Shown here: piece by piece, positions 34,489 through 42,256 of the stretch | Position numbering within the stretch: position 1 is the stretch's first letter | How the letters are laid out: each line of letters opens with the position of its first letter | DNA from: a bacterium | Lineage (GTDB): Bacteria > Acidobacteriota > HRBIN11 > JAKEFK01 | NCBI GenBank assembly: GCA_022616075.1 | Contig: JAKEFK010000072.1 | Location: forward strand, 1-42,256 | DNA length: 42,256 nucleotides | Direction of reading: 5' to 3' | The notes under the pieces: model-generated | Told to the model about the DNA's origin: nothing | The model's input: only the letters and a program-made list of their open reading frames with translations | Database searches by the model: none | Program-made: the position numbers and the translations under genes

Positions 34489-35750
34489 TTATAAACCGCA
34501 GCCGAGATAACGCGCTATGGCAAAACGACTGGATCCGTCCGATCCTCTCGACAAGCCGACCGCGATGATTTTGCCGTCCTTCTGAATCAGGATCTCACTG
34601 ATCTCTTCCCATTGTGCTCCCATGTCCGTTGTGACTCTACCCAAAGTTCCGAAAGAAGAATCGAGCGTGCCCGTACTGGTATGGCAAGACACGGCAAAGA
34701 CGGCATCCATGAAACTATTGTCCGCAAATCCTCCTGAAATAATTCTTCCATTTGCTGCCACGCGAACGCTCTCGGAATATTCTGCATTGTAATTTGGGAA
34801 GTCGTTCACAAATGCGAAATCGGGTGTGCCGGAGGACGAGAAACGTGCCAATCCAAAAATTCAGGGGAATGCCAACTTTTCCCGAAACAACAATCTTTCC
34901 GTCCGTCTGTATGACAAGAGACTGGGTGAAATCCCGATAGGTGCTCCAGTCGTAGGTTATTTTGCCGTTGTAACCGAATGTCCAATCCAACCAGCCATTC
35001 GAGAATAAACGCGCGATAGCCCAGGTTGAGTTTGTACCAGCTTCATCTTTATAAGCTTCACCACTAATGACGATCTTGCCATCTTCCTGAATGGCAAGCG
35101 CACTGGGTTCATTGCCAAATCCAAAAAAGTCTATGGTCACCAATCCTTGTACTCCAAAGAACGAGTCTATGGAGCCATTGGAGTTCAGCCGTGTGACTCC
35201 AATAACACCCGAAAAGGCCAGGTGCAACTACAATCTTTCCATCGTCTTGAATTGCAACATCCATCGCCGCTCCGTCCGGTTGAAGGATTTTAATTCCATT
35301 CATACCAAATGTGCCGTCAACACTCCCGTTTGCATTAAACCTTGCGACGAAAGGTCCGTCACCGCTTTCACCGGCAACCACAACTTTGCCGTGTGACAGA
35401 TGCGCAATAGCAGTCGACTCAATCCATAATGGCCAAAACTCTGGTCGACGCGCCCGGCGTTGCCGAATGTTCCGTCCAGCTTGCCATTGGCAGTAAAACG
35501 CGCGAGCGCAATATGTCTTGAGCCCAGAGCCTGATTGGATACCATTCCGGCTACCGTGATTTTACCCGTGAAAGAATCATAAACGGCATCGTATGCCTCG
35601 GCATCCGTACCTGTTGAGAAGCTTGCGAATGCTTTTCCATCATCGGAAAAAGATGGATCGAGATCACCAGGCGCAGCCTGGTACAGCATTGAAAGCGACA
35701 AGCGCTGCGAAAACGGTTGTGAAAAAAACTAACAAAAGGGTTCGATTCAT
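34489..35750 (-). pseudogene. Decayed tandem paralogue of the delta-60 repeat protein
   Basis: An intact ribosome site (GGAGGAAAGGAA) and signal peptide start MNRTLLLVFFTTVFAALVAF at 35750. The frame is then lost: YQAAPGDLDPSFSDDGKAF continues in a second frame, VVVAGESGDGPFVARFNANG in a third, GVIGVTRLNSNGSIDSFFG in a fourth, and MARFSSSGTPDFAFVNDF in a last. That is at least four frame changes (near 35690, 35410, 35230 and 34850). The repeats, the signal peptide and the C-terminal ending (ARYLGCGL versus ARYYGCGQ) match the intact neighbour, so this is a duplicated gene in decay. Clustered base-call errors are an alternative. Confidence 0.82.
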
Positions 35751-35881
35751 TTCCTTTCCTCCGTAGCATGCACATCATCTACGGTTTGACGGTTGCTGTC
35801 GCTACGCGAACATGCAGGAGTTGAATCGAATTGAATGGAGGTAGAAGGAATCCACTACATGATTAGAGAGGTTGTTGCGAT

Positions 35882-36301
35882 TTAGCTTTTGATCGGCGAC
35901 CGGATAATATAGACAGAATGAAGATCGCTAAACGATCCGCTGTAGCTGCAGCCGGTTATGTTCTGTCGTACGTACTGTATTGATCTGATACGCCATAAGC
36001 GCGTGCTGTGATTGTAGATCCATGTACTCCTGATGCACTGCGTCCCTGTAGTCCATATCGCTTCGATACAAATCTTCAGTGAAGATTCGCAGTTTTCATA
36101 TTCATTGGCTATCTTCGCTTTGGTTTTGTCCTCTTTTTCTCTTCTCTCTGCTTCCTTTGCCTGTTCTTTTTCCTTTCTTTTACGAAGTTCTTTCTCTTCC
36201 CTCGACTCATCGGCAAAAGCAAAACCCGAATAGTCTGTCAGACCGCAAACTGCAAACGTCAAAAACCCCAGAACCAGATAGTATCCCCAACGACGAATCA
36301 T
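35882..36301 (-). CDS. Secreted Lys/Glu-rich hypothetical protein, C-terminus probably chimeric
   Basis: It has a good ribosome site (AAGGAGGG) and a signal peptide-like N-terminus (YYLVLGFLTFAVCGLTDYSG). A highly charged helical stretch follows (about 33-65, EEKELRKRKEKEQAKEAERR), then a Cys-containing region with four cysteines. The function is unknown. It lies 19 bp after the TPR gene and is likely co-transcribed with it. The last roughly 35 codons run antisense to a fragment of a CPBP protease gene (35918-35982), so the original C-terminus may have been replaced. Confidence 0.6.
   Translation of the reverse strand: MIRRWGYYLVLGFLTFAVCGLTDYSGFAFADESREEKELRKRKEKEQAKEAERREKEDKTKAKIANEYENCESSLKICIEAIWTTGTQCIRSTWIYNHSTRLWRIRSIQYVRQNITGCSYSGSFSDLHSVYIIRSPIKS
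35918..35983 (+). pseudogene. 5'-end fragment of a CPBP protease paralogue
   Basis: The ATG at 35918 opens MKIAKRSAVAAAGYVLSYVL and then a stop within 22 codons. It matches the first 20 codons of the gene at 37690 (MKISKRSAVAAAGYVLLYAL). Of this, 37 bases are identical (35930-35966 and 37702-37738), while several earlier codons differ. Sequence upstream of the ATG is not similar. The rest of the copy is missing. Confidence 0.75.
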
Positions 36302-36320
36302 CGTTCCCTCCTTTACTCGC

Positions 36321-36983
36321 TTATTTGCTTTGATTTGACCGGGAAAGCTTCTTGTACATGGCCATGATCAATAGTGCCTCGTCCTCCCCTCCCGTGAACG
36401 GATGAAAGTTAAAGTTGCTATCCTGTCGCTTGATATGAAACATCGACTGCTGAAGACGGTTTTGTTTGAACTCTTTGAGATCAGCGGGAGATTCACGAAA
36501 ACCATGCGTACCGTTATCGGGCGTAAACTCAACTTCATCACCGCGAAGTATCAGCCACCCACGGCAATAATCTGCCAGTTGATTGCCGCCAAATGTCGGA
36601 TGGGAGTGTTGCACCAGAAACGCGGCTCCGCCTCCCAGTTTCAATGAATTCTCAAACCATTTCATGGCCTTCAGATGATCCAGATCCTTGTACAGATAAA
36701 CTGTCCCAAGATACATGAGAGCTTCAGCGTGATTTGAAGAACGCTCCAATACTTCTTCCAGCTTGTTCGTTGCTTGATCGTATCGATGTTGTCTTATGAA
36801 TTCCTTCGCAGCATTCAGTGCAGTGTTGTCCATGTCCGAAGAATGGGAAAGGATTCGTGTTTCAGATGTTTGATTCTGATCTTCGGATTCGATAGGCCGG
36901 ATAAGGCTGGGCATTAGTGGAAACAGCACAATCAGAAATGCCCAGACATAGAAGCGTCCAGGGTGATCGAGGTTCCCCACCAC
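36321..36983 (-). CDS. Membrane-anchored TPR-containing protein
   Basis: An N-terminal membrane anchor (about 11-28, FYVWAFLIVLFPLMPSLI) precedes two to three TPR-like units: NAAKEFIRQHRYDQATNKLE, then EVLERSSNHAEALMYLGTVY and LKAMKWFENSLKLGG. The C-terminal 100 residues, rich in aromatics and charges (HPTFGGNQLADYCRGW), are not recognised. It probably binds proteins in the periplasm. The start is a GTG (36983 or 36980). The downstream charged secreted protein follows after 19 bp. Confidence 0.75.
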   Translation of the reverse strand: MVGNLDHPGRFYVWAFLIVLFPLMPSLIRPIESEDQNQTSETRILSHSSDMDNTALNAAKEFIRQHRYDQATNKLEEVLERSSNHAEALMYLGTVYLYKDLDHLKAMKWFENSLKLGGGAAFLVQHSHPTFGGNQLADYCRGWLILRGDEVEFTPDNGTHGFRESPADLKEFKQNRLQQSMFHIKRQDSNFNFHPFTGGEDEALLIMAMYKKLSRSNQSK

Positions 36984-37133
36984 GATTGGCCCCCTAAGGT
37001 GAATGTCACAGATTCTAATAATGATTCGTTCTACGGTACAACCGTCCTAGAACCGCATGTTGTTTTCAATCCCTGGCTTGATGTATGAGAAGATGTGGAT
37101 TAGAATAGCTATACTTTACACATCGAGAAAGCA

Positions 37134-37367
37134 ATGAAAACGGTTCAAATGACCCTTGACGAGGACTTGATAGCAAAGGTAGATAAAGCTGCAAAGAAAC
37201 AAGGAACATCGCGCTCTGCGTTCACTCGCAAAGCGCTGCTGGCTGCACTTCAGCGAATACAAACCGAAGAGTTAGAGAGAAGACACCGCGAAGGGTACAG
37301 GCGGAAACCAGTCAAGGAGGGAGAGTTTGATATTTGGGAGTCCGAGCAAGTATGGGTAGAACCCTGA
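37134..37367 (+). CDS. Ribbon-helix-helix antitoxin (MazE/CopG-like)
   Basis: The 77-aa protein opens with a ribbon-helix-helix: MKTVQMTLDEDLIAKVDKAA for strand and helix 1, then GTSRSAFTRKALLAAL for helix 2. The C-terminal half (YRRKPVKEGEFDIWESEQVW) is charged and likely disordered, typical of the toxin-wrapping part. It overlaps the toxin start by 16 bp. As in other type II modules, it should repress its own promoter; a TATACT box at 37110-37115 is a possible -10. The imperfect palindrome ACGGT-ACA-ACCGT at 37033-37045 is a possible site. Confidence 0.88.
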   Translation: MKTVQMTLDEDLIAKVDKAAKKQGTSRSAFTRKALLAALQRIQTEELERRHREGYRRKPVKEGEFDIWESEQVWVEP

Positions 37368-37675
37368 AGCGTGGTGAAGTGCGCTGGTATAAGTTCCCTC
37401 GACCTGACAAAAACCGTCCGGTGGTAATTCTAACCCGCGATTCGGTGATGGATTTTCTTGGTGAAGTGACTGTTGCACCTGTTACATCGGTAATCCGGGA
37501 TATTCCTTCCGAAGTTCTTCTCACAAATGCGGATGGAATGTCCAGTGACTGTGTCGTAAATCTGGATCATATTCAAACCATTTCCAAAGAACGTATCGGA
37601 CCGTTGATCACTACCTTGACTCAGAGAAAGATGGCAGAACTTCGTTCTGCATTGCTATTCGCCCTTGGATTCTGA
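37352..37675 (+). CDS. MazF/PemK-family endoribonuclease toxin
   Basis: The 107-aa protein follows the MazF pattern: KRGEVRWYKFP at the first strand, RPVVILTRDSV, then VAPVTSVIRDIPSEVLL, CVVNLDHIQTISKERIG and a final MAELRSALLFALG. The active-site Arg and Ser/Thr positions of MazF map to RPVVILTRD and TSVIR. It likely cleaves mRNA to arrest growth until bound by the antitoxin. ATG 37352 overlaps the antitoxin stop; a TTG at 37334 is in frame but less likely. Confidence 0.9.
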   Translation: MGRTLKRGEVRWYKFPRPDKNRPVVILTRDSVMDFLGEVTVAPVTSVIRDIPSEVLLTNADGMSSDCVVNLDHIQTISKERIGPLITTLTQRKMAELRSALLFALGF

Positions 37676-37689
37676 TTATTCGGATTGGA

Positions 37690-38614
37690 ATGAAAATTTC
37701 AAAACGATCCGCTGTAGCTGCAGCCGGTTATGTTCTGTTGTACGCGCTTTCGATTGCGATTCTTGCATCGTCGCCTGGATTTAATGCTGGAGAATCTCTT
37801 GCGGTCTTTCTGATCTTCGGAGTTGGCTTTTCGATCGCGGCCTGGCTCTCAACAATTGGTGTTGAGCCGGCCCGCGTCGAAGTGCAAAGGCCGGGAAGTG
37901 AATTTATCGCTGTTTTCTTCTATCTGCTAATATTTGCGATTCTCATACTGGGATGGGGTTTATCCGCTGTAAAAGATTCGATCCCGCGCGAACCAGCTCA
38001 AAGCGTCGCAATTCTACTCGTAAAACTAATAACAATGGTTGCTGTTCCCGCGTTCATTCTTAAGGCTTTTGGCTATTCGCTACTCGATTTGTTCAGGGTA
38101 GAGCGGCTGGGAAAAGCAGGATGGCGCGCCTCGCTACTCATGACAGTGCTCCTTTTCTTACTGCAGGCTTTTCTTGGAAGAGGGTTGCAGTCACTGAGCG
38201 CCCTTGACGCTCCGGGTTCACTGATTCTGCTCTTTGCTCCCATTGCGCTACTCTGGATGTGTCTTGAAGCGGGACTTGCTGAAGAGTTTTTGTTCCGCGT
38301 TTTCCTACAGACTCGCTCATCAGCATGGTTGAGATCTGAAACCGCGGGAATTGTTGTGATGGCTCTAATTTTCGGCCTGGCTCACGCACCCGGGTACGTC
38401 CTCAGAGGACAGCATTTTGATAGAAGGCATGGAAAAGGCGCCAGATATTCTCACGGCTGCTGCGTATTCCATTGCAGTGGTCTCGCCAATCGGGCTGATG
38501 TTCGGTGTTCTTTGGATGCGCACACGGAATTTGTGGCTGCTTGTTTTTCTTCACGGATGGACCGATCTGCTCCCCAATCTCGCGGAATTTATCAAGAACT
38601 GGACCGGTAAATAG
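37690..38614 (+). pseudogene. CPBP intramembrane metalloprotease with a one-base frameshift
   Basis: The frame starting at 37690 has several transmembrane helices and the first two CPBP (Abi/CAAX) motifs: AEEFLFRVFLQ (EExxxR) and GLAHAPGY. After LRGQHF it breaks. Removing one T from the T4 run at 38415-38418 restores LIEGMEKAPDILTAAAYSIA and the third motif LLVFLHGWTDLLPNL, ending at 38614. The restored protein is about 307 aa, normal for the family. Unrepaired, the third motif is lost. Either a recent inactivating insertion or a homopolymer base-call error. Confidence 0.8.
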
Positions 38615-38745
38615 GCTTTATAAGGAAGAGGGACTGGATGTGTCGATTCGCCGGGCGATTTGGCCATGCTGGGTGTGCCAACACCGCCACTGTAAGGGCT
38701 ATTACCTCTAAAGAAGTTCGGAAGCTGTCGCTATGATGAATATAG

Positions 38746-39606
38746 CTACTTCCAGTTTTTCTTCAGCCAGTCTTCAAATGTCATCAATCCTGGATGGATC
38801 TTGCGAAGAGCAGGGATGTCTGCCTTGTAACCTTCGGCATCAAACCATTCCAGCATGTCAGCCCATTCCTTGTTCGTGCTTCGAACCTGTTCAATCGGGA
38901 CCTGCACATGTTCCACCGGTTTCGGCTGGTATTTGGAAAATTGTGCCGCAATTTCTTTCATCGTGAGCTCATCACCGGCCAATTCATATGATTTGCCTTT
39001 GAACTCGGCAGGGTTCGCGAACGCTTTCGCAACAAACGTGCCGACATCGTCCACCGCAATCATTTGCAATTTGGTAGAAGGCTTCAAACCCATGAGGAGT
39101 TTGCCTTCGCGAATATGATCGCCAAAACCCCATGCTGTTCCGTGGAAGTTATCTATAAAAAAAACAGGTCTGTAAACTGTTGCGGGCAAATCCAACTTCT
39201 GAATATGTTGTTCGATTTGCCATTTACTTTCGAAGTGAGGTAATCCAGAATTCCGTTCGGCGCCACCTACAGATGTGTACACAAAATGCTTGACAGGCAA
39301 TTTTGCTGCGGCATTGACCACGTTTTTTCCCTGACGGATCTCCGCATCAAAACCGCTGGTCCAGAAATTCTGCACGCTGAAAACTCCATAAACTCCGGAC
39401 ATGATTCGCTCTAACGCAGCCCGATCTTCCATGTCGGCATCCACGATTTCAGCGCCCTGTTGCTTCAGAGCTTTTGCTTCTGCCCGATCCGGGTTTCTGC
39501 TAACTCCTCGAACACGCCATCCTTCCGCGAGCAAATGACGCGCTACGGCGCCTCCCTGATTTCCCGTTGCACCAAACACAAGTACGATTTCGTCTCTCTT
39601 AACCAT
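38746..39606 (-). CDS. NmrA/HSCARG-like NAD(P)-binding protein
   Basis: The atypical short-chain dehydrogenase fold starts with VLVFGATGNQGGAVARHLL, the dinucleotide motif of the NmrA subgroup. RGVSRNPDR follows, then VYTSVGGAERNSGLPHFESK and YRPVFFIDNF. The classic YxxxK catalytic pair is not in its usual form; family members often sense NADP(H) redox ratio instead of acting as enzymes. Cytosolic, 286 aa, normal length. A small gap on either side suggests it is transcribed alone. Confidence 0.92.
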   Translation of the reverse strand: MVKRDEIVLVFGATGNQGGAVARHLLAEGWRVRGVSRNPDRAEAKALKQQGAEIVDADMEDRAALERIMSGVYGVFSVQNFWTSGFDAEIRQGKNVVNAAAKLPVKHFVYTSVGGAERNSGLPHFESKWQIEQHIQKLDLPATVYRPVFFIDNFHGTAWGFGDHIREGKLLMGLKPSTKLQMIAVDDVGTFVAKAFANPAEFKGKSYELAGDELTMKEIAAQFSKYQPKPVEHVQVPIEQVRSTNKEWADMLEWFDAEGYKADIPALRKIHPGLMTFEDWLKKNWK

Positions 39607-39834
39607 CGGTTTACCTCTTCCTATTCACTCATCAAGGTAAGTTTCGGACCGATTGTGAACTCTTGCAAGAATGGCGGGAGAAGCTTGGCTTCGCTAGACT
39701 CCAAAAGGCCGGGTCAACAAAGTTGAACGCAGGCTTTGTTGCCAATTGCCTAATCCCGTTGGGCTGCTGCTCATGGATGGCCGATCCTGCGCATGGTCAG
39801 CGAGCAAAATCGTATAACTCTGCCGGCAGCTAAC

Positions 39835-41634
39835 CTACCAGCCGCATTTCCGGCCTTCGTTCTCTTTTTCTAACCAACTTTTGAGTGGCGCGTAATACTC
39901 CAGTAGAGCTGTACCATCCATTTGACGTTCACCCGTAGCTGCCTCAAGCGCATCAGCCCACGGGCGACTGATTCCCATCTCCAGCATTTTCTTGAGCCGC
40001 TCCCCGGCGGCTTTGTTGCCGTAGATCGTGCAGCGATTCAAGACGCCTTTGTATCCGGCCGTTTCACAAAGGGCGCGGTGAAACTGGTACTGAAGAATGC
40101 GCGCGAGAAAATAGCGTGTGTACGGAACATTAGCGGGAACATGATATTTTGCGCCAGGATCGAAATCAGACTCCGTTCGCGCTACCGGCGCGCTGACTCC
40201 CTGATATTTTTCGCGCAGCTCCCACCATGATTTATTGTAGTCTTCCGGTTTAACGCTACCGGAGAAAACCTTCCATCGCCACTGATCGATCAGCAATCCA
40301 AAAGGCAGAAACGCAACACCTCCGAGCGCATCTTTTAATAGAAGTCCAATGTCTTTTGAAGAGGGAGGCTCCGTTTGAATAAATCCGATTTGCTTCAGAT
40401 AGGTTGGGGGCACGGACAACGCGATCGTATCTCCAATCGCTTCGTGAAATCCGTCATTCGCGCCCTGACGATAAATAAAGGGGAGTTGATTGTATGCGCG
40501 CTGGTAAAAGTTATGCCCAAGCTCATGGTGAATCGTACGGAAATCTACCCCGTTGGGCTCAATGCACATCTTAATGCGCAGATCTTCGACTTGATCAATG
40601 TCCCACGCACTCGCATGACAGACCACTTCCCGGTCGCGGGGCTTTGTAAACAACGATCTTTCCCAGAATGTTTTGGGGAGCGGATCAAGTCCTAGTGATA
40701 CAAAGAATCCTTCGCCAATCCGGGTCATCTCCTTCGCATCAAGGTTTTTCGACTGAATAATTTTGGTCAGATCATAACCAGGGTCAGCATCGGCCGGAGC
40801 AACAAGCTCATAGATGTTGCTCCAATCCTGCGCCCAGATATTACCGAGAAGGTGCGCCGGTATCGGACCATCCTGCGGCACAATCTTCGTTCCATATTTT
40901 TCCCCAAGTTTGGCACGGACATAACAATGCAATGATTCGTAAAGCGGACGAACCTGAGTCCACAATCGCTCCAGTTCCGCAGCGAAATCATCGGGAGGCA
41001 TATCGTACTTCGACCGCCAGAAAGAGCCGACCTCTTGATAACCCAGTTCCTTTGCGCCTTGATTTTGTAGTTCCACAAAACGTTTGTAATCAACGCGCAT
41101 TGGTGGCGCAATCGAGTGCCAACCCTTCCAGACGTCCAGAAGTTGCCCAGGATCGCGGACTTCCGCGAAGGTTTTTGTGATTTCGTTGACGTCCAGACAA
41201 TCGTCGCCCGATTTCCCTGAAGGGCAATACTTCCCTTCTCCATACATGCCTTTGAGCTTTGCCGCTATCTGCGCCAATTCGCGAGCCAGTTTGGGATCCG
41301 AGGGCGCAAGTGAGGTCAGCACTTGTTTCAGTAGATCGAGTCGCCGCCGCAATTCAGGCTCAAGTTGAAGCTTGTCAAAACGCGTTGCTTCTTTGGCAAG
41401 TTCGACTCCTGCAAGCGAAAGGCGCTCCTCTGCAGCCGCTGAAATGAATTGCGTATCGTACGTGATAAAGTTCGCCTGAACCCAGGCAGCACGGTCCGAA
41501 GCAATCGTTTCCTCCAGTAACTGCGCTTCCGCCTTTTCGATAAACCGTATTGCCTCTTCAGTACTCTGCGCCGCAACAGGATTCAGAAACGAACTCAGGA
41601 TCGCAATCATCAAAAGCAAACCAGGTCGAATCAT
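39835..41634 (-). CDS. Peptidase M2 family (ACE-like) peptidyl-dipeptidase
   Basis: A signal peptide (IRPGLLLMIAILSSFLNPVA, cleavage after AAQ or AQS) precedes one M2 catalytic domain of about 575 residues. The zinc site is IHHELGHNFYQ (His370, Glu371, His374) with the third ligand Glu398 in NDGFHEAIGDTIALS. Other conserved stretches are LLGNIWAQDWSNIYEL and MCIEPNGVDFRTIHHELG. It would remove C-terminal dipeptides from peptides outside the cytosol. The length matches a single ACE domain. It may use peptides made by exported proteases such as that at 6645-10697 (inference). Confidence 0.94.
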   Translation of the reverse strand: MIRPGLLLMIAILSSFLNPVAAQSTEEAIRFIEKAEAQLLEETIASDRAAWVQANFITYDTQFISAAAEERLSLAGVELAKEATRFDKLQLEPELRRRLDLLKQVLTSLAPSDPKLARELAQIAAKLKGMYGEGKYCPSGKSGDDCLDVNEITKTFAEVRDPGQLLDVWKGWHSIAPPMRVDYKRFVELQNQGAKELGYQEVGSFWRSKYDMPPDDFAAELERLWTQVRPLYESLHCYVRAKLGEKYGTKIVPQDGPIPAHLLGNIWAQDWSNIYELVAPADADPGYDLTKIIQSKNLDAKEMTRIGEGFFVSLGLDPLPKTFWERSLFTKPRDREVVCHASAWDIDQVEDLRIKMCIEPNGVDFRTIHHELGHNFYQRAYNQLPFIYRQGANDGFHEAIGDTIALSVPPTYLKQIGFIQTEPPSSKDIGLLLKDALGGVAFLPFGLLIDQWRWKVFSGSVKPEDYNKSWWELREKYQGVSAPVARTESDFDPGAKYHVPANVPYTRYFLARILQYQFHRALCETAGYKGVLNRCTIYGNKAAGERLKKMLEMGISRPWADALEAATGERQMDGTALLEYYAPLKSWLEKENEGRKCGW

Positions 41635-41796
41635 CTTTGTCCTCCATGAAGAAGAATTCTCGTTCGGTCGACTCTAGTTTATAGAACTTCTCTTTTCAGA
41701 ACCTCAGATTTTGTTCACGTTTTCAAGCATAAGAAATACCCACCTCCAGCATCAGAGTTTTCAACGCTTGATCGATTCTCCAATAGCAGCGGTTGA

Positions 41797-42255
41797 TCAT
41801 GAGGTATTGTCGAACGTGTTGTCGGGCCGGGACTGTCGGGTGAGGGACAGCAGCGGTCCGAAGAAATTGGACCTGAGCTTGGTCAGAAGCGCACGTGTGT
41901 TTAAGCCGACGCAGGTCAGCCGATAGCGATGCTGGCCCGGCACTTTTTCAATCAGCCCTTTGGCTCGAAGCTTCCCAAGATCATAGCGAACCTGGGAAAG
42001 GGTGTGCTCCTTCTGCAGGAGATGCGTTTGCACCGCCTGTTCCCGCAGGGACTGGGTTGTGAAGCCTGCCGGCACATTGCAGAAGTGCGGCAGGGATTGC
42101 ACAACAGCCATAAGGCGTCGGTTCTCTATCTTAATCCCAGGGATCCGTCGCATTCCCACAACGGTAGTTTCGGATAGAGATTCCAGGGCGCCGTCTTCGA
42201 CCAAGCTCAGGAAAATAGGATTCAGCCAATCTAGATAGCGCTGATTGATGTCGGA
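41797..42255 (-). CDS. Conserved hypothetical protein, C-terminal part with winged-helix-like region (partial, runs off window)
   Basis: The frame stays open to the window edge, and the residues upstream of the TTG at 42204 (INQRYLDWLNPIFLSLVEDG) read as real protein, so the gene begins beyond 42256. The visible 150 residues include IPGIKIENRRLMAVVQSLPH, then a winged-helix-like pattern LSQVRYDLGKLRAKGLIEKV with PGQHRYRLTCVGLNTRALL. I recognise the general type (DNA-binding-like C-terminus, RYDLxKLRxKGLI and RYRLT) but no named function. Base composition is slightly higher in GC than its neighbours. Confidence 0.65.
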   Translation of the reverse strand, partial: SDINQRYLDWLNPIFLSLVEDGALESLSETTVVGMRRIPGIKIENRRLMAVVQSLPHFCNVPAGFTTQSLREQAVQTHLLQKEHTLSQVRYDLGKLRAKGLIEKVPGQHRYRLTCVGLNTRALLTKLRSNFFGPLLSLTRQSRPDNTFDNTS

Positions 42256-42256
42256 C

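Noticed and set aside
39607-39834. Possible gene between the NmrA-like gene and the M2 peptidase
   Set aside because: The 228 bases have no frame with a start, ribosome site and recognisable protein pattern.
1-42256. CRISPR arrays, tRNA or rRNA genes, prophage or insertion-sequence transposases
   Set aside because: I looked for regularly spaced repeats, cloverleaf-like segments and transposase motifs and saw none that could be supported.

Overview
This window looks like a chromosomal piece from an uncultured, moderate-GC, free-living bacterium. The best guess is Acidobacteriota or a neighbouring phylum. The guess rests on gene content: secreted subtilase, sialidase-like, delta-60 and kelch proteins, an M2 peptidase, a propeller-type sensor kinase, and scattered GTAGCGCGG-type palindromes between genes. 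There is no rRNA, tRNA, phage, insertion sequence or CRISPR array to fix the taxonomy. Standard stop codons, including TGA, are used throughout.

Layout. 1-6.6 kb: a nested palindromic repeat, a GntR regulator, a secreted alpha/beta hydrolase, an isoprenylcysteine-type methyltransferase followed by a truncated VOC gene, a zinc alcohol dehydrogenase paired with an AraC regulator, a SAM methyltransferase, a DUF2255 protein and a VOC protein. 6.6-19.2 kb: two large secreted proteins (an S8 subtilase and an Asp-box protein) that share a two-domain C-terminal tail and an identical 22-nt upstream element. Between them lie a TrmB regulator/serine hydrolase operon behind a 26-bp perfect palindrome, a broken STN/secretin-type gene, a small conserved protein, a SET-domain protein and an enoyl-CoA hydratase homologue. 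19.3-22.5 kb: a tight two-gene signalling operon, with a receiver fused to a thioredoxin-reductase-like flavoprotein followed by a cyclic-nucleotide-domain histidine kinase. 22.5-25.3 kb: a frameshifted secreted protein, a metzincin-like lipoprotein, and the remains of a sigma-54 activator between two palindromic repeats. 25.3-33.1 kb: a membrane Ser/Thr kinase, a NarL-type response regulator, a secreted kelch protein, and a large propeller sensor kinase interrupted by one in-frame TGA. 33.1-35.8 kb: an intact delta-60 repeat protein and a decayed tandem paralogue. 35.9-38.6 kb: a small lysine/glutamate-rich secreted protein, a TPR protein, a MazEF-like toxin-antitoxin pair and a frameshifted CPBP protease. 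A 37-bp piece of the 5' end of that protease gene is repeated upstream of the block. 38.7-42.3 kb: an NmrA-like protein, an M2 (ACE-family) dipeptidase and a gene running off the window edge.

Themes. The region is rich in exported hydrolases and propeller proteins next to their likely regulators. It also has an unusual number of broken genes (seven or more). Two of the breaks are single extra T residues in the same TTTTGAT context, so decay and sequencing error both need to be considered. The most promising observations are the shared upstream element and tail of the two secreted proteins, the cysteine-less receiver/flavoprotein plus kinase operon, the TrmB palindrome, and the direct repeats around the TPR/toxin-antitoxin block.
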